Source of the DNA: Cellulosimicrobium terreum
GTDB taxonomy: Bacteria > Actinomycetota > Actinomycetes > Actinomycetales > Cellulomonadaceae
Assembly (NCBI GenBank): GCA_014803435.1
Contig: JACYFD010000004.1
Coordinates: 1-64,000 of the forward strand
DNA: 64,000 nucleotides
Reading direction: 5' to 3'
Notes under the pieces: generated by a model
Told to the model about the DNA's origin: nothing
What the model saw: the letters and a program-made list of their open reading frames with translations, nothing else
The model's database searches: none
Part shown: positions 40,399 to 58,399 of the stretch, in pieces
Numbering within the stretch: the stretch's first letter is position 1
How the letters are laid out: each line of letters begins with the position of its first letter
Made by a program: the position numbers and the translations under genes

Positions 40399-43300
40399 TT
40401 GGCTGCCTCGCGCACCCCTTCTGCTCCGTCCGCCGACGCCATCGCGAACCGTACCGCGTCGCGCCGCGTCTCCTTCGCCAAGATCCACGAGCCTCTCGAG
40501 GTCCCCGACCTGCTGGGCCTCCAGACCGAGAGCTTTGACTGGCTCCTCGGCAACGAGGCGTGGCAGGGCCGGGTCACGGCCGCGGCGGAGGCGGGCCGTC
40601 AGGACGTCTCCGTGACGTCCGGGCTCGAGGAGATCTTCGAGGAGATCTCGCCGATCGAGGACTTCGGGTCCTCGATGTCTCTGTCGTTCTCCAACCACCG
40701 CTTCGAGCCGCCGAAGTACACGGCGGACGAGTGCAAGGAGAAGGACTTCACCTTCGCCGCGCCGCTCTTCGTCACCGCCGAGTTCGTGAACTACAACACC
40801 GGTGAGATCAAGAGCCAGACGGTCTTCATGGGCGACTTCCCGCTCATGACCGCGCGCGGCACGTTCATCATCAACGGCACCGAGCGCGTCGTCGTCTCCC
40901 AGCTCGTCCGCTCGCCCGGGGTGTACTTCGAGCGCACGGCCGACAAGACGAGCGACAAGGACATCTTCTCGGCGAAGATCATCCCGTCGCGTGGTGCCTG
41001 GCTCGAGTTCGAGATCGACAAGCGCGACGCCGTCGGCGTGCGCGTCGACCGCAAGCGCAAGCAGCCCGTCACGGTGCTGCTCAAGGCGCTCGGCCTCACC
41101 GAGGCGGAGATCCGCGAGCAGTTCGCCGACCTGCCCTCGGTGCTCGACACGCTCGAGAAGGACCACGTCCACACCCAGGACGAGGCGCTCGTCGACCTGT
41201 ACCGCAAGATCCGTCCGGGCGAGCCGCCCACGGTCGAGGCCGGTCGCGCGCTGCTGGAGAACTTCTACTTCAACCCCAAGCGCTACGACCTCGCGAAGGT
41301 CGGCCGCTACAAGGCGAACAAGAAGCTCGGCGTCGACGCCGCCCTCACCGACTCGACCCTGTCGGTCTCCGACGTCGTCGCGACGATCAAGTACCTCGCG
41401 GCGCTGCACGCCGACCACGCGTCCATCGCGGGCGCCAAGGCCGGCGAGCCGGTCGAGGTCCGCGTCGAGACCGACGACATCGACCACTTCGGCAACCGTC
41501 GTATCCGCGCGGTGGGCGAGCTCATCCAGAACCAGGTCCGCACGGGCCTGTCCCGGATGGAGCGCGTCGTGCGCGAGCGCATGACGACGCAGGACGTCGA
41601 GGCGATCACCCCGCAGACGCTGATCAACATCCGCCCGGTCGTGGCGTCGATCCGCGAGTTCTTCGGTACCTCGCAGCTCTCGCAGTTCATGGACCAGAAC
41701 AACCCGCTCGCGGGCCTGACGCACAAGCGTCGTCTCTCGGCCCTCGGCCCGGGTGGTCTGTCGCGCGACCGCGCCGGCATGGAGGTCCGTGACGTCCACC
41801 CGTCGCACTACGGCCGCATGTGCCCGATCGAGACGCCGGAAGGCCCGAACATCGGCCTCATCGGCTCGCTCGCGTCGTACGGGCGGATCAACCCGTTTGG
41901 TTTCATCGAGACGCCGTACCGCACGGTCACGGACGGCCGGGTCACCGACGACGTCGTGTACCTCACCGCCGACGACGAGGACCGCCACGTCATCGCGCAG
42001 GCGAACCAGGTCATCAACGCCGACGGTTCCTTCGCGGACGAGCGCGTGCTCGTGCGCACCAAGGGCGGCGAGGTCGAGATCGTCCCGGGTGCCCAGGTCG
42101 ACTACATGGACGTCTCGCCGCGCCAGATGGTGTCGGTCGCGACCGCTCTCATCCCGTTCCTCGAGCACGACGACGCCAACCGCGCACTGATGGGCGCGAA
42201 CATGCAGCGTCAGGCCGTGCCGCTGGTCCGTTCCGAGGCCCCGCTCGTGGGTACCGGCATGGAGTGGCGCGCAGCCGTCGACGCCGGTGACGTCATCGTC
42301 GCGACCAAGCCCGGTGTCGTCACCGAGGTCTCCGCGGACCTCATCGTCGTCGCGAACGACGACGCGACCACGTCGAGCTACCGCGCGGCGAAGTTCCGCC
42401 GCTCGAACCAGGGCACGAGCTACAACCAGCGCGTGCTCGTCGACGAGGGCCAGCGTGTCGAGGTCGGTTCCGTCCTCGCCGACGGTCCCGCGACGGACGA
42501 GGGCGAGCTCGCGCTCGGCCGCAACCTCCTCGTGGCGTTCATGTCGTGGGAGGGTCACAACTACGAGGACGCGATCATCCTCAGCCAGCGTCTCGTGCAG
42601 GACGACGTGCTCTCCTCGATCCACATCGAGGAGCACGAGGTCGACGCGCGCGACACCAAGCTCGGCCCCGAGGAGATCACCCGGGACATCCCGAACGTCT
42701 CCGAGGACGTCCTGGCCGACCTCGACGAGCGCGGCATCATCCGCATCGGTGCCGAGGTCGGGGCTGGCGACGTCCTGGTCGGCAAGGTCACGCCCAAGGG
42801 TGAGACCGAGCTGACCCCGGAGGAGCGCCTCCTGCGCGCGATCTTCGGCGAGAAGGCGCGCGAGGTCCGCGACACGTCGCTCAAGGTGCCCCACGGCGAG
42901 TCCGGCACGGTCATCGGCGTGCGCGAGTTCAACCGCGAGGACGGCGACGAGCTGCCCGCCGGCGTGAACCAGCTGGTCCGCGTCTACATCGCGCAGCGCC
43001 GCAAGATCACGGACGGCGACAAGCTCGCCGGTCGTCACGGCAACAAGGGCGTCATCTCCAAGATCCTGCCCGTCGAGGACATGCCGTTCCTCGAGGACGG
43101 GACGCCGGTCGACGTCGTCCTCAACCCGCTCGGCGTGCCCGGCCGCATGAACGTCGGCCAGGTCCTCGAGACGCACCTCGGGTGGATCGCGAAGCAGGGC
43201 TGGGACATCACCCTCGCCGACGGCACCGCCACCAAGGGCGCGACGTGGAAGGCGAACGTCCCGGACATCGCGGCGTCGTCCGAGCCTGGTCGCCCGGTCG

Positions 43301-43920
43301 CCACCCCGGTGTTCGACGGCCTCCAGGAGGACGCCCTCACCGGCCTCCTCTCGTCGACGATCCCGAACCGCGACGGCGACCGCATGGTCGGCGGCGACGG
43401 CAAGGCACGCCTGTTCGACGGCCGCTCCGGCGAGCCGTTCCCCGAGCCGGTGTCGGTGGGCTACATGTACATCCTGAAGCTCCACCACCTGGTCGACGAC
43501 AAGATCCACGCCCGCTCGACGGGGCCGTACTCGATGATCACGCAGCAGCCGCTGGGTGGTAAGGCGCAGTTCGGTGGTCAGCGTTTCGGCGAGATGGAGG
43601 TGTGGGCCCTCGAGGCGTACGGCGCGGCCTACACGCTGCAGGAGCTCCTCACGATCAAGTCCGACGACGTCCCCGGCCGCGTGAAGGTCTACGAGGCCAT
43701 CGTCAAGGGCGAGAACATTCCCGACTCGGGCATCCCGGAGTCCTTCAAGGTGCTCCTCAAGGAGATGCAGTCGCTGTGCCTGAACGTCGAGGTGCTCTCG
43801 AGCGACGGCGTCCAGATCGAGATGCGGGAGTCCGACGACGACGTGTACCGCGCAGCGGAGGAGCTCGGCATCGACCTGTCGCGCCGTCCGAACGCCGCGG
43901 CGAGCGTCGACGAGATCTGA
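40399..43920 (+). CDS. rpoB: DNA-directed RNA polymerase subunit beta
   Basis: The 1173-residue protein is the beta subunit of RNA polymerase. The rifampicin region reads [17 protein letters not shown] then [13 protein letters not shown], with D432, H442 and S447 (E. coli 516, 526 and 531) all wild type, so rifampicin sensitivity is predicted. [15 protein letters not shown] [14 protein letters not shown] and the C-terminal [23 protein letters not shown] are intact. The TTG start at 40399 follows GGAAGG at good spacing. rpoC follows after 101 bases with a strong hairpin between. Confidence 0.98.
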   Translation: MAASRTPSAPSADAIANRTASRRVSFAKIHEPLEVPDLLGLQTESFDWLLGNEAWQGRVTAAAEAGRQDVSVTSGLEEIFEEISPIEDFGSSMSLSFSNHRFEPPKYTADECKEKDFTFAAPLFVTAEFVNYNTGEIKSQTVFMGDFPLMTARGTFIINGTERVVVSQLVRSPGVYFERTADKTSDKDIFSAKIIPSRGAWLEFEIDKRDAVGVRVDRKRKQPVTVLLKALGLTEAEIREQFADLPSVLDTLEKDHVHTQDEALVDLYRKIRPGEPPTVEAGRALLENFYFNPKRYDLAKVGRYKANKKLGVDAALTDSTLSVSDVVATIKYLAALHADHASIAGAKAGEPVEVRVETDDIDHFGNRRIRAVGELIQNQVRTGLSRMERVVRERMTTQDVEAITPQTLINIRPVVASIREFFGTSQLSQFMDQNNPLAGLTHKRRLSALGPGGLSRDRAGMEVRDVHPSHYGRMCPIETPEGPNIGLIGSLASYGRINPFGFIETPYRTVTDGRVTDDVVYLTADDEDRHVIAQANQVINADGSFADERVLVRTKGGEVEIVPGAQVDYMDVSPRQMVSVATALIPFLEHDDANRALMGANMQRQAVPLVRSEAPLVGTGMEWRAAVDAGDVIVATKPGVVTEVSADLIVVANDDATTSSYRAAKFRRSNQGTSYNQRVLVDEGQRVEVGSVLADGPATDEGELALGRNLLVAFMSWEGHNYEDAIILSQRLVQDDVLSSIHIEEHEVDARDTKLGPEEITRDIPNVSEDVLADLDERGIIRIGAEVGAGDVLVGKVTPKGETELTPEERLLRAIFGEKAREVRDTSLKVPHGESGTVIGVREFNREDGDELPAGVNQLVRVYIAQRRKITDGDKLAGRHGNKGVISKILPVEDMPFLEDGTPVDVVLNPLGVPGRMNVGQVLETHLGWIAKQGWDITLADGTATKGATWKANVPDIAASSEPGRPVATPVFDGLQEDALTGLLSSTIPNRDGDRMVGGDGKARLFDGRSGEPFPEPVSVGYMYILKLHHLVDDKIHARSTGPYSMITQQPLGGKAQFGGQRFGEMEVWALEAYGAAYTLQELLTIKSDDVPGRVKVYEAIVKGENIPDSGIPESFKVLLKEMQSLCLNVEVLSSDGVQIEMRESDDDVYRAAEELGIDLSRRPNAAASVDEI

Positions 43921-43963
43921 TCCCCGGACCCGCACCCACCCGTCTCCACCCCGTCTTTATGGA

Positions 43964-44000
43964 GCCGGCGACGGGGCCCTCACGAGGGCCCCGCGCCGGC
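43964..44000 (+). other. Intercistronic hairpin between rpoB and rpoC
   Basis: Two stacked stems (43964-43970 with 43994-44000, and 43972-43980 with 43985-43993, with A43971 bulged) form a GC-rich hairpin ending 21 bases before rpoC. It may adjust rpoC dosage or mark an RNase site. Confidence 0.55.
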
Positions 44001-44021
44001 GGACGAAGGAAGTAGGACACC

Positions 44022-47903
<3,882 letters not shown>

Positions 47904-47923
47904 CCCTCGTCCCCGCACGACAC

Positions 47924-47965
47924 CGGTGCCCGACGGCGCGACGCGAGTCGCGCCGTCGGGCACCG
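47924..47965 (+). terminator. Terminator of rpoBC
   Basis: A perfect 19-bp stem (47924-47942 with 47947-47965, loop GCGA) follows rpoC by 20 bases and is followed by TTCGT. Confidence 0.8.
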
Positions 47966-48044
47966 TTCGTCGGGGGGCACTTCTCGTCCCGGAGGCCGCT
48001 CGTCGGGCACCGGCTCGGGCGCCTTCTGCGCCCGACCAGGTCCT

Positions 48045-48073
48045 TTGACTCCCTGCGAGACGGCAGGTAGCCT
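48045..48073 (+). promoter_or_regulatory. Promoter of the rpsL-rpsG-fusA operon
   Basis: TTGACT (48045-48050), 17 bases and TAGCCT (48068-48073) are near consensus. Transcription should begin near 48080. Confidence 0.75.
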
Positions 48074-48079
48074 AGGAAA

Positions 48080-48361
48080 CCGTGCCCGCGCCGTCGGGCC
48101 CTCCGTGATGTGTCTGGCTCTCCGGCCTCGGTCGGGTAGCAGGACGACAAGCTCCGGACGGGCCGATGTGAGCGCGTGGGCACTCCGGTATCGCCTGTCT
48201 CGCGTTCGCGCGCAGCGGCGGTCCCGGACCATCGGGCCGGTGGTAGGTGGCTGCTGCAGCGTTTCGAGCGCTGCGGGTGCCTCGTGCGATCGGCTCCACA
48301 TGCCAGCACGACCACCATCGGGGATCGCCCCGGTACAGCTCGAGAAGACAACGGAGACGTA
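48080..48361 (+). other. Long leader of rpsL (str operon)
   Basis: The gap between rpoC and rpsL is 458 bases: a terminator, a promoter and about 280 bases of untranslated leader. The leader has several small GC stems (for example GGCCGGTGG with neighbours near 48235) but no obvious known regulatory fold. No convincing leader peptide was found. Confidence 0.5.
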
Positions 48362-48736
48362 GTGCCTACGATCCAGCAGCTCGTCCGCAAGGGACGAACC
48401 TCGAAGGTGACGAAGTCGAAGACTCCGGCACTCAAGGGTTCCCCGCAGCGGCGCGGTGTGTGCACGCGCGTGTACACCACCACCCCGAAGAAGCCGAACT
48501 CCGCGCTGCGCAAGGTCGCTCGCGTGAAGCTCTCCTCCCAGGTCGAGGTCACGGCCTACATCCCCGGCGTCGGCCACAACCTGCAGGAGCACTCCATCGT
48601 GCTCGTCCGCGGTGGTCGTGTGAAGGACCTCCCGGGTGTGCGCTACAAGATCGTGCGCGGCGCGCTCGACACGCAGGGCGTGAAGAACCGCAAGCAGGCC
48701 CGCAGCCGTTACGGCGCGAAGAAGGAGAAGAGCTGA
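48362..48736 (+). CDS. rpsL: Ribosomal protein uS12
   Basis: The 124-residue protein controls decoding accuracy. K43 ([11 protein letters not shown]) and K88 (GGRVKDLPG) are wild type, so ribosomal streptomycin resistance is not predicted. The GTG at 48362 gives the standard start [12 protein letters not shown]. Frames open upstream are rejected. It overlaps rpsG by one base (TGATG). Confidence 0.98.
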   Translation: MPTIQQLVRKGRTSKVTKSKTPALKGSPQRRGVCTRVYTTTPKKPNSALRKVARVKLSSQVEVTAYIPGVGHNLQEHSIVLVRGGRVKDLPGVRYKIVRGALDTQGVKNRKQARSRYGAKKEKS

Positions 48737-49206
48737 TGCCTCGCAAGGGCCCGGCCCCGAAGCGGCCGCTCATCGTCGACCCGGTCTACGGGTCTCCCGT
48801 CGTCACCCAGCTCATCAACAAGGTGCTGATGGACGGCAAGAAGTCCACCGCCGAGTCGATCGTCTACGGCGCCCTCGAGGGCGTGAAGTCGAAGACCGAC
48901 GGCGACCCCGTCGTCGTCCTCAAGCGTGCGCTCGAGAACGTGCGCCCCGCGCTCGAGGTCCGCTCGCGCCGTGTCGGTGGCGCGACCTACCAGGTCCCCG
49001 TCGAGGTGCGTCCCGCGCGCTCCACGACCCTCGCGCTGCGCTGGCTCACGGACTTCTCCCGCGCCCGCCGCGAGAAGACCATGACCGAGCGCCTCATGAA
49101 CGAGATCCTCGACGCGAGCAACGGTCTCGGTGCAGCGGTCAAGCGCCGCGAGGACATGCACAAGATGGCGGAGTCCAACAAGGCATTCGCCCACTACCGC
49201 TGGTAG
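48736..49206 (+). CDS. rpsG: Ribosomal protein uS7
   Basis: The 156-residue protein binds the 3' domain of 16S rRNA near the exit site. It begins [20 protein letters not shown] and has [17 protein letters not shown] and the C-terminal AHYRW typical of the family. It is translationally coupled to rpsL by a one-base overlap. A 114-base gap with a GC hairpin (near 49215-49245) precedes fusA. Confidence 0.98.
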   Translation: MPRKGPAPKRPLIVDPVYGSPVVTQLINKVLMDGKKSTAESIVYGALEGVKSKTDGDPVVVLKRALENVRPALEVRSRRVGGATYQVPVEVRPARSTTLALRWLTDFSRARREKTMTERLMNEILDASNGLGAAVKRREDMHKMAESNKAFAHYRW

Positions 49207-49320
49207 TCCGCCCGACCGGCCCCGTGGACGCGAGTCCCCGGGGCCGTCGGCGGGTCCCGGCCGGTCACCCCGGTCCGAGCAGCGCCCCCGACTCAAACCC
49301 ACCAAGCGAGGGAAACAGAC

Positions 49321-51423
<2,103 letters not shown>

Positions 51424-51465
51424 GTCCCCACAGGTCGAAGACCATCACAACCATCAACCTGTAGG

Positions 51466-51494
51466 CACGCCGCTTCGCCCCGCGGATGTAAGAT
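51466..51494 (+). promoter_or_regulatory. Candidate internal promoter for tuf
   Basis: TAAGAT (51489-51494), preceded directly by TG, resembles a -10 box in the 128-base gap before tuf. No good -35 box is seen. Separate tuf promoters are usual in actinobacteria. Confidence 0.35.
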
Positions 51495-51551
51495 CCTTCG
51501 GTCGACATTCGCAACGTTCGGCACATCTACCCAAGTCCCAGGAGGACCCCA

Positions 51552-52748
<1,197 letters not shown>

Positions 52749-52775
52749 TCTGACGCTGCCTCGCAGCACTGCTCG

Positions 52776-52811
52776 ACGAGAGCCCGGCACCGTACGGTGC
52801 CGGGCTCTCGT
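52776..52811 (+). terminator. Terminator of the str operon
   Basis: A perfect 17-bp stem (52776-52792 with 52795-52811) lies 28 bases after tuf, ending CTCGTGCG. Confidence 0.8.
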
Positions 52812-52873
52812 GCGCTCCGGCCCCCTGTGGATCCCGGCCACGCGCCGTCGGGCATCGGTCAAGGTTCTCGGGT

Positions 52874-53446
52874 GACTCACACGCGAACCATGGCGACCGA
52901 CATCGACTCGCTCCGCAAGCCCGTCGGCACGACCGCGCCGGCTGCGGCGTGGCGCCTACGCCCCGACCCGCACATGGGCGGAGGCCGACGAGCGGGCGCG
53001 GCACCTGCTGCAGGTCCGTGCCACTGCGCTCTCCGTGGACGACCAGGTCTTCGCCTACGCGTCCGCTGCGGCCCTGCACGGGCTGCCGCTGATCGGCGCC
53101 TGGCCGGACGTCGTGCACACGTACCGCGACCGGTCCAGCGGCGGACGGTCGACGTCGGGCATCGTCCGGCACTGCGACAGCGGCGCCCCTCGGGTGGTCG
53201 CGGTGGGGGAGTGCCGCGTGACCGACGTCGCGCGCACCGTCGTCGACCTCGCCCGGTGCGAGCCGTTCGCGAGCCACGCACGTCCTGGCGCACCTGGACG
53301 GCCGCAACGAGTCGGTCGGTGAGTCGTCGAGCCGGGCGCGGATGGTCGAGCTCGGGCTGGAGGTACCGGAGCTCCAGGTGGTCCTGAGCGACGACGACGG
53401 CGAGATCGGGTGGGTCGACTTCCTGTGGCGCCCGACGACGGTGTGA
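52874..53446 (+). pseudogene. Decayed AbiEi/DUF559-like gene
   Basis: A start region (52874-52990) is in one frame. The middle (TWAEADERARHLLQVRATAL then DDQVFAYASAAALHGLP and TDVARTVVDLARC) is in a second. The C-terminal part (ESVGESSSRARMVELGLEVP, IGWVDFLW) is in a third, with roughly 60 codons missing near 53275. Full-length relatives are about 300 residues, with an AbiEi-like helix-turn-helix domain and a DUF559 nuclease-like C-terminus. This assignment is from general resemblance. Confidence 0.6.
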
Positions 53447-53953
53447 CGGCGGGAGCGACCGGGCGCGGTTCCCGCACGCGGACCCAGCGGCACGGCGCGT
53501 ACGGCGCGCGGTACGCGCCGCGCCGACGCATAGGCGCGCGGGGCGGGTCGTGCACGTCACTCCGCACGTCCAGCACCCCGACTTGGCCTGCGGGGTTTCG
53601 TGTGGCAAACTGTTCAGGTTGCCTGTTACGGGCGCGCTCTTTCATGTATCGAACAGTGTGTTGATCCAGTCCCGTTCAGCGGGGCAAGGAACCGGCCCCT
53701 CGGGCCGGGACTGCGGGATGGACTCTCTGTCGGTACAGATCGAGGAGCCCCGCGGAACACACGTTCCGGTCAGGCTCGCCAAACGTTGTGATCCAGGCTG
53801 CGGCGTCGCGTGAGAGCGCGGAGCGCGGTGGTTCACATATCCAACGGCCCTACGCCTTCGGGCGTGTGCGCCCTGGTGCGTCGCACGAGTGCGACACGCC
53901 CGAGCGCGGGGGTCGGACAGCTAGCGGTTCGAGAGAGAGAGTCAGACGACGCC
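53447..53953. other. Region upstream of rpsJ: promoter and long S10 leader
   Basis: These 507 bases hold a probable S10 operon promoter (53583-53611) and a leader of about 335 bases. The leader has GC hairpins such as CCGGCCC/GGGCCGG near 53692-53708. No supported reading frame is present. The frame open upstream of rpsJ from 53810 has poor codon use. Confidence 0.5.
53583..53611 (+). promoter_or_regulatory. Candidate promoter of the S10 operon
   Basis: TTGGCC (53583-53588), 17 bases and CAAACT (53606-53611) form a promoter-like pair. An AT-richer stretch continues to about 53665, unusual for this genome. Confidence 0.45.
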
Positions 53954-54262
53954 ATGGCGGGACAGAAGATCCGCATCCGGCTCAAGTCCTACGACCACGA
54001 GGTCATCGACAGCTCGGCGCGCAAGATCGTCGACACGGTGACGCGCGCTGGTGCAACGGTCGTGGGTCCGGTGCCGCTGCCGACGGAGAAGAACGTCTTC
54101 TGCGTCATCCGGTCGCCTCACAAGTACAAGGACAGCCGTGAGCACTTCGAGATGCGCACGCACAAGCGGCTGATCGACATCATCGACCCCACGCCGAAGG
54201 CTGTCGACTCGCTCATGCGTCTCGACCTGCCTGCCGACGTGAACATCGAGATCAAGCTCTGA
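53954..54262 (+). CDS. rpsJ: Ribosomal protein uS10
   Basis: The 102-residue protein starts [20 protein letters not shown] and has the [23 protein letters not shown] loop. It acts in the 30S head and, with NusB, in rRNA antitermination (NusE). The ATG at 53954 is preceded by GAGAGAGAG. It is the first gene of the S10 operon, and rplC follows after 14 bases. Confidence 0.98.
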   Translation: MAGQKIRIRLKSYDHEVIDSSARKIVDTVTRAGATVVGPVPLPTEKNVFCVIRSPHKYKDSREHFEMRTHKRLIDIIDPTPKAVDSLMRLDLPADVNIEIKL

Positions 54263-54276
54263 GGCTGGAGGACATC

Positions 54277-54939
54277 ATGACTACCCCCCAGCAGAACGCC
54301 CGCGCGGTCACGGCCGTGCTCGGCACCAAGCTCGGGATGACGCAGCTCTGGGACGAGGCAGGTCGCCTCGTTCCCGTGACCGTCGTCGCGGTCGGCACCA
54401 ACGTCGTCACGCAGGTCCGCTCCGCGGACGCTGACGGCTACGCCGCCGTGCAGCTCGCATACGGCCAGATTGACCCTCGTAAGGTCACGAAGCCGCTGAA
54501 GGGCCACTTCGAGAAGGCCGGCGTCACGCCGCGTCGTCACGTCGCCGAGGTCCGCACCACGGACGCGGCCGAGTACACGCTCGGCCAGGAGATCACCGCG
54601 GAGGCCTTCGAGGCCGGCGCGCTGGTCGACGTCATGGGCACCACCAAGGGCAAGGGCACCGCCGGTGTGATGAAGCGTCACGGCTTCTCCGGCGTCGGCG
54701 CCTCCCACGGTGCGCACCGCAACCACCGCAAGCCCGGCTCGATCGGTGGGGCCTCGACCCCGTCGCGCGTCTTCAAGGGTGTGCGGATGGCCGGGCGCAT
54801 GGGCCACGACCGCCAGACCACCCAGAACCTGACCGTCCACGCGGTCGACGCCGAGAAGGGTCTGCTGCTCGTCAAGGGCGCAGTTCCCGGCCCCAAGGGC
54901 GGCGTCGTCCTCGTGCGCAGCGCCGCGAAGGGAGCGTGA
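54277..54939 (+). CDS. rplC: Ribosomal protein uL3
   Basis: The 220-residue protein lines the entrance to the peptidyl transferase centre. It has [21 protein letters not shown] near the start, and [24 protein letters not shown] in the loop reaching into 23S rRNA. CTGGAGGAC precedes the ATG. Its stop lies five bases before rplD. Confidence 0.98.
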   Translation: MTTPQQNARAVTAVLGTKLGMTQLWDEAGRLVPVTVVAVGTNVVTQVRSADADGYAAVQLAYGQIDPRKVTKPLKGHFEKAGVTPRRHVAEVRTTDAAEYTLGQEITAEAFEAGALVDVMGTTKGKGTAGVMKRHGFSGVGASHGAHRNHRKPGSIGGASTPSRVFKGVRMAGRMGHDRQTTQNLTVHAVDAEKGLLLVKGAVPGPKGGVVLVRSAAKGA

Positions 54940-54944
54940 ACGAC

Positions 54945-55649
54945 ATGGCCGCTCTGACCGTTGACGTCCTTGACCCCAAGGGCAAGAAGGCCGGCACCGC
55001 CGAGCTTCCCGCCGAGGTGTTCGACGTCGAGACGAACGTGCCGCTGATCCACCAGGTCGTCGTCGCCCAGCGTGCTGCTGCACGCCAGGGCACCCACGAC
55101 ACCAAGTCCCGCGGCGAGGTCCGCGGTGGTGGACGCAAGCCGTACAAGCAGAAGGGCACCGGTCGCGCCCGTCAGGGCTCGATCCGCGCGCCGCAGTTCG
55201 CCGGCGGTGGCGTCGTCCACGGCCCGACGCCGCGTGACTACTCGCAGCGCACGCCCAAGAAGATGAAGGCCGCCGCTCTGCGCGGTGCCCTCTCGGACCG
55301 GGCTCGCCACGGGCGCGTGCACGTCGTGACCGGCTTCGGGGTCGACGGCATGCCGTCGACCAAGACCGCCCTCGCGACGCTCGCCCAGCTCTCCGAGCGC
55401 AAGCACGTCCTCGTCGTCACCGAGCGTGGTGACGAGCTGACGATCAAGTCGCTGCGGAACGCCGAGCAGGTGCACCTCCTGGTCGCCGACCAGCTCAACA
55501 CCTACGACGTTCTCGTCTCCGACGACGTCGTCTTCACGCAGGGCGCGCTCGACGCGTTCCTGACCGGCCCGTCCACGGGCCGCTCCGCGAAGGCTGTCGC
55601 CACCTCCACCGAGGCGGACGAGACTGCTGCCGAGGAGGCCGCGAAGTGA
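54945..55649 (+). CDS. rplD: Ribosomal protein uL4
   Basis: The 234-residue protein lines the peptide exit tunnel. It has [21 protein letters not shown] and [19 protein letters not shown] in the tunnel loop. ATG 54945 was chosen (GGGAG upstream) over GTG 54936, which overlaps rplC. The C-terminal 25 residues are an Ala/Thr/Glu-rich extension ([16 protein letters not shown]) beyond the usual fold. In E. coli L4 represses this operon. Whether it does here is unknown. Confidence 0.97.
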   Translation: MAALTVDVLDPKGKKAGTAELPAEVFDVETNVPLIHQVVVAQRAAARQGTHDTKSRGEVRGGGRKPYKQKGTGRARQGSIRAPQFAGGGVVHGPTPRDYSQRTPKKMKAAALRGALSDRARHGRVHVVTGFGVDGMPSTKTALATLAQLSERKHVLVVTERGDELTIKSLRNAEQVHLLVADQLNTYDVLVSDDVVFTQGALDAFLTGPSTGRSAKAVATSTEADETAAEEAAK

Positions 55650-55936
55650 GCACCGTGACCAAGGACCCCCGTGACGTGATCCTCACGCCGGTCGTCTCTG
55701 AGAAGAGCTACGGCCTGCTCGACGAGGGCAAGTACACGTTCGTCGTCGACCCTCGCGCCAACAAGACGGAGATCAAGATCGCCATCGAGCAGATCTTCGA
55801 CGTCAAGGTCGCGTCGGTGAACACGATCAACCGCAAGGGCAAGACGCGCCGCACGCGCTACGGCCTGGGCAAGCGCAAGGACACCAAGCGTGCGATCGTC
55901 ACCCTCCGCGAGGGCACGATCGACATCTTCGGCTGA
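55646..55936 (+). CDS. rplW: Ribosomal protein uL23
   Basis: The 96-residue protein sits at the tunnel exit and docks trigger factor and SRP. It has [21 protein letters not shown] and the loop [22 protein letters not shown]. The GTG at 55646 overlaps the rplD stop (GTGA), so translation is coupled. Confidence 0.97.
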   Translation: MSTVTKDPRDVILTPVVSEKSYGLLDEGKYTFVVDPRANKTEIKIAIEQIFDVKVASVNTINRKGKTRRTRYGLGKRKDTKRAIVTLREGTIDIFG

Positions 55937-55967
55937 GCCGACGAGAGCAGATTGAGGACAGATCCCC

Positions 55968-56804
55968 ATGGGAATCCGTAAGTACAAGCCGACGACGCCA
56001 GGCCGCCGCGGCTCGAGCGTCGCCGACTTCGCCGAGATCACGCGCTCGCAGCCGGAGAAGTCTCTGGTCCGCCCGCTCTCCAAGAGCGGTGGCCGCAACA
56101 GCTCCGGTCGTATCACCACCCGGCACAAGGGTGGTGGGCACAAGCGTGCGTACCGTGTGATCGACTTCCGTCGTCACGACAAGGACGGCGTGCCCGCGAA
56201 GGTCGCTCACATCGAGTACGACCCCAACCGCACGGCGCGCATCGCGCTCCTGCACTACGCGGACGGCGAGAAGCGCTACATCATCGCGCCGAGCAAGCTG
56301 AAGCAGGGCGACGTCATCGAGAACGGCGCCGGGGCTGACATCAAGCCCGGCAACAACCTGCCGCTCCGCAACATCCCGACCGGTACGGTCATCCACGCCA
56401 TCGAGCTCAAGCCCGGTGGCGGTGCGAAGATCGCCCGTTCGGCCGGTGCGTCGGTGCAGCTCGTCGCCAAGGACGGCCCGTACGCGCAGCTGCGCATGCC
56501 CTCCGGCGAGATCCGCAACGTCGACCTGCGCTGCCGCGCGACGGTCGGCGAGGTGGGCAACGCCGAGCAGTCGAACATCAACTGGGGCAAGGCCGGCCGC
56601 ATGCGTTGGAAGGGCAAGCGCCCGACCGTCCGTGGTGTCGCGATGAACCCGATCGACCACCCGCACGGTGGTGGAGAGGGCAAGACCTCTGGTGGTCGTC
56701 ACCCGGTGAGCCCATGGGGCCAGCCGGAGGGTCGTACCCGCCGCCCGAACAAGCCTAGCGACAAGCTGATCGTCCGCCGCCGTCGCACCGGCAAGAAGCG
56801 CTGA
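55968..56804 (+). CDS. rplB: Ribosomal protein uL2
   Basis: The 278-residue protein is central to subunit association and peptidyl transfer. It has [21 protein letters not shown] and the conserved C-terminal [21 protein letters not shown], whose His is near the active site. TTGAGGACAG precedes the ATG. It lies 31 bases after rplW. Confidence 0.98.
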   Translation: MGIRKYKPTTPGRRGSSVADFAEITRSQPEKSLVRPLSKSGGRNSSGRITTRHKGGGHKRAYRVIDFRRHDKDGVPAKVAHIEYDPNRTARIALLHYADGEKRYIIAPSKLKQGDVIENGAGADIKPGNNLPLRNIPTGTVIHAIELKPGGGAKIARSAGASVQLVAKDGPYAQLRMPSGEIRNVDLRCRATVGEVGNAEQSNINWGKAGRMRWKGKRPTVRGVAMNPIDHPHGGGEGKTSGGRHPVSPWGQPEGRTRRPNKPSDKLIVRRRRTGKKR

Positions 56805-56819
56805 TAGGAGCCTGGAGAC

Positions 56820-57101
56820 ATGCCTCGTAGCCTGAAGAAGGGCCCCTTCGTCGACGACCACCTGCAGAAGAAGGTGGACGTGCAGAACGAGAAGGGGACC
56901 AAGAACGTCATCAAGACCTGGTCCCGGCGGTCGGTCATCACGCCCGACTTCCTCGGTCACACCTTCGCCGTGCACGACGGCCGCAAGCACACTCCTGTGT
57001 TCGTCACGGAGTCGATGGTCGGTCACAAGCTCGGCGAGTTCGCCCCGACGCGGACGTTCCGCGGCCACGTGAAGGACGACAAGAAGGGCCGTCGCCGCTG
57101 A
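56820..57101 (+). CDS. rpsS: Ribosomal protein uS19
   Basis: The 93-residue protein of the 30S head forms a pair with S13. It begins [19 protein letters not shown] and has [30 protein letters not shown] precedes the ATG. It lies 15 bases after rplB and 72 before rplV. Confidence 0.98.
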   Translation: MPRSLKKGPFVDDHLQKKVDVQNEKGTKNVIKTWSRRSVITPDFLGHTFAVHDGRKHTPVFVTESMVGHKLGEFAPTRTFRGHVKDDKKGRRR

Positions 57102-57173
57102 CTCGTGGGCCCAGGCCCCCGAGTCAAGCAGTGACGTGCCCTGACGGTCACAAGACAAGAAGGCAGGACAGCA

Positions 57174-57545
57174 ATGGAAGCCAAGGCGCAGGCGCGGTTC
57201 GTCCGTGTCACGCCCCAGAAGGCCCGGCGCGTCGTGGACCTCATCCGTGGCAAGCAGGCCTCCGAGGCCGTCGCGGTGCTGAAGTTCGCACCGCAGGCGG
57301 CGAGCGAGCCCGTCCGCAAGGTCGTGGAGAGCGCAATCGCGAACGCCCGGGTGAAGGCAGACCGCGCGAGCGTCGCGTTCGAGGAGCAGGAGCTCGTCGT
57401 GCGTGAGGCGTTCGTCGACGAGGGCCCGACCCTCAAGCGTTTCCGCCCCCGTGCTCAGGGTCGTGCAAACCGCATCCTGAAGCGCACCAGCCACATCACC
57501 GTGGTGGTCGCGCCGAAGGGCGAGAACAAGGAAGGGGCCCGATAG
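57174..57545 (+). CDS. rplV: Ribosomal protein uL22
   Basis: The 123-residue protein lines the exit tunnel. Its hairpin loop ([21 protein letters not shown]) reaches towards the macrolide site. It has [18 protein letters not shown] at the start. AAGGCAGGAC precedes the ATG. It overlaps rpsC by one base (TAGTG). Confidence 0.97.
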   Translation: MEAKAQARFVRVTPQKARRVVDLIRGKQASEAVAVLKFAPQAASEPVRKVVESAIANARVKADRASVAFEEQELVVREAFVDEGPTLKRFRPRAQGRANRILKRTSHITVVVAPKGENKEGAR

Positions 57546-58396
57546 TGGGACAGAAGGTTCACCCGCACGGGTACCGCCTCGGCATCTCGACCGACCACCG
57601 GTCGCGTTGGTTCGCCGACAGCACCAAGCCCGGACAGCGGTACCGCGACTACGTCCGCGAGGACGTCCAGATCCGCAAGCTCATGAGCACCGGTCTCGAG
57701 CGCGCAGGTATCTCCAAGGTCGAGATCGAGCGCACCCGTGACCGTGTTCGCGTGGACATCCACACGGCGCGCCCGGGGATCGTCATCGGTCGCCGTGGCG
57801 CCGAGGCGGACCGCATCCGCGGCGAGCTGGAGAAGCTCACCGGCAAGCAGGTTCAGCTGAACATCCTCGAGGTCAAGAACGCGGAGATCGACGCGCAGCT
57901 CGTGGCCCAGGGGATCGCTGAGCAGCTCGCCAGCCGTGTGTCGTTCCGTCGTGCGATGCGCAAGGGCATGCAGTCCGCCCAGCGCGCCGGCGCGAAGGGC
58001 ATCCGCGTGCAGGTCGCGGGTCGTCTCGGCGGCGCCGAGATGAGCCGGTCGGAGTTCTACCGCGAGGGTCGTGTGCCGCTGCACACGCTCCGTGCGTACA
58101 TCGACTACGGCTTCTTCGAGGCCCGCACCACCTTCGGCCGCATCGGCGTGAAGGTCTGGATCTACAAGGGCGACATCACCGAGAAGGAGTTCGCCGCGCA
58201 GCAGGCGTCCGCCGCTCCCCGCCAGGGCCGTGGTGGCCCTCGTGGTGGCGGCGAGCGTGGCGGCGACCGCCGTGGCGGTGCACGTCGTCCCGAGCGCTCG
58301 GCCGAGCGCACCGCTCCCGAGGCGCCGGCAGCCGCACAGGCACCGGCCGCGGAGCCTGCGTCCCAGCCGGCCCCTGAGACCGGAACGGAGGCCTGA
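57545..58396 (+). CDS. rpsC: Ribosomal protein uS3
   Basis: The 283-residue protein forms part of the mRNA entry channel. It has a KH domain ([20 protein letters not shown]) and the C-terminal S3 domain with [26 protein letters not shown]. The last 65 residues are an extension of Gly/Arg and then Ala/Pro, as in other actinobacteria. The GTG at 57545 overlaps the rplV stop. Confidence 0.98.
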   Translation: MGQKVHPHGYRLGISTDHRSRWFADSTKPGQRYRDYVREDVQIRKLMSTGLERAGISKVEIERTRDRVRVDIHTARPGIVIGRRGAEADRIRGELEKLTGKQVQLNILEVKNAEIDAQLVAQGIAEQLASRVSFRRAMRKGMQSAQRAGAKGIRVQVAGRLGGAEMSRSEFYREGRVPLHTLRAYIDYGFFEARTTFGRIGVKVWIYKGDITEKEFAAQQASAAPRQGRGGPRGGGERGGDRRGGARRPERSAERTAPEAPAAAQAPAAEPASQPAPETGTEA

Positions 58397-58399
58397 GTC

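Noticed and set aside
53810-53953. N-terminally extended rpsJ or a leader peptide gene
   Set aside because: The extension uses rare codons, is unlike any S10, and the ATG at 53954 has a good ribosome site.
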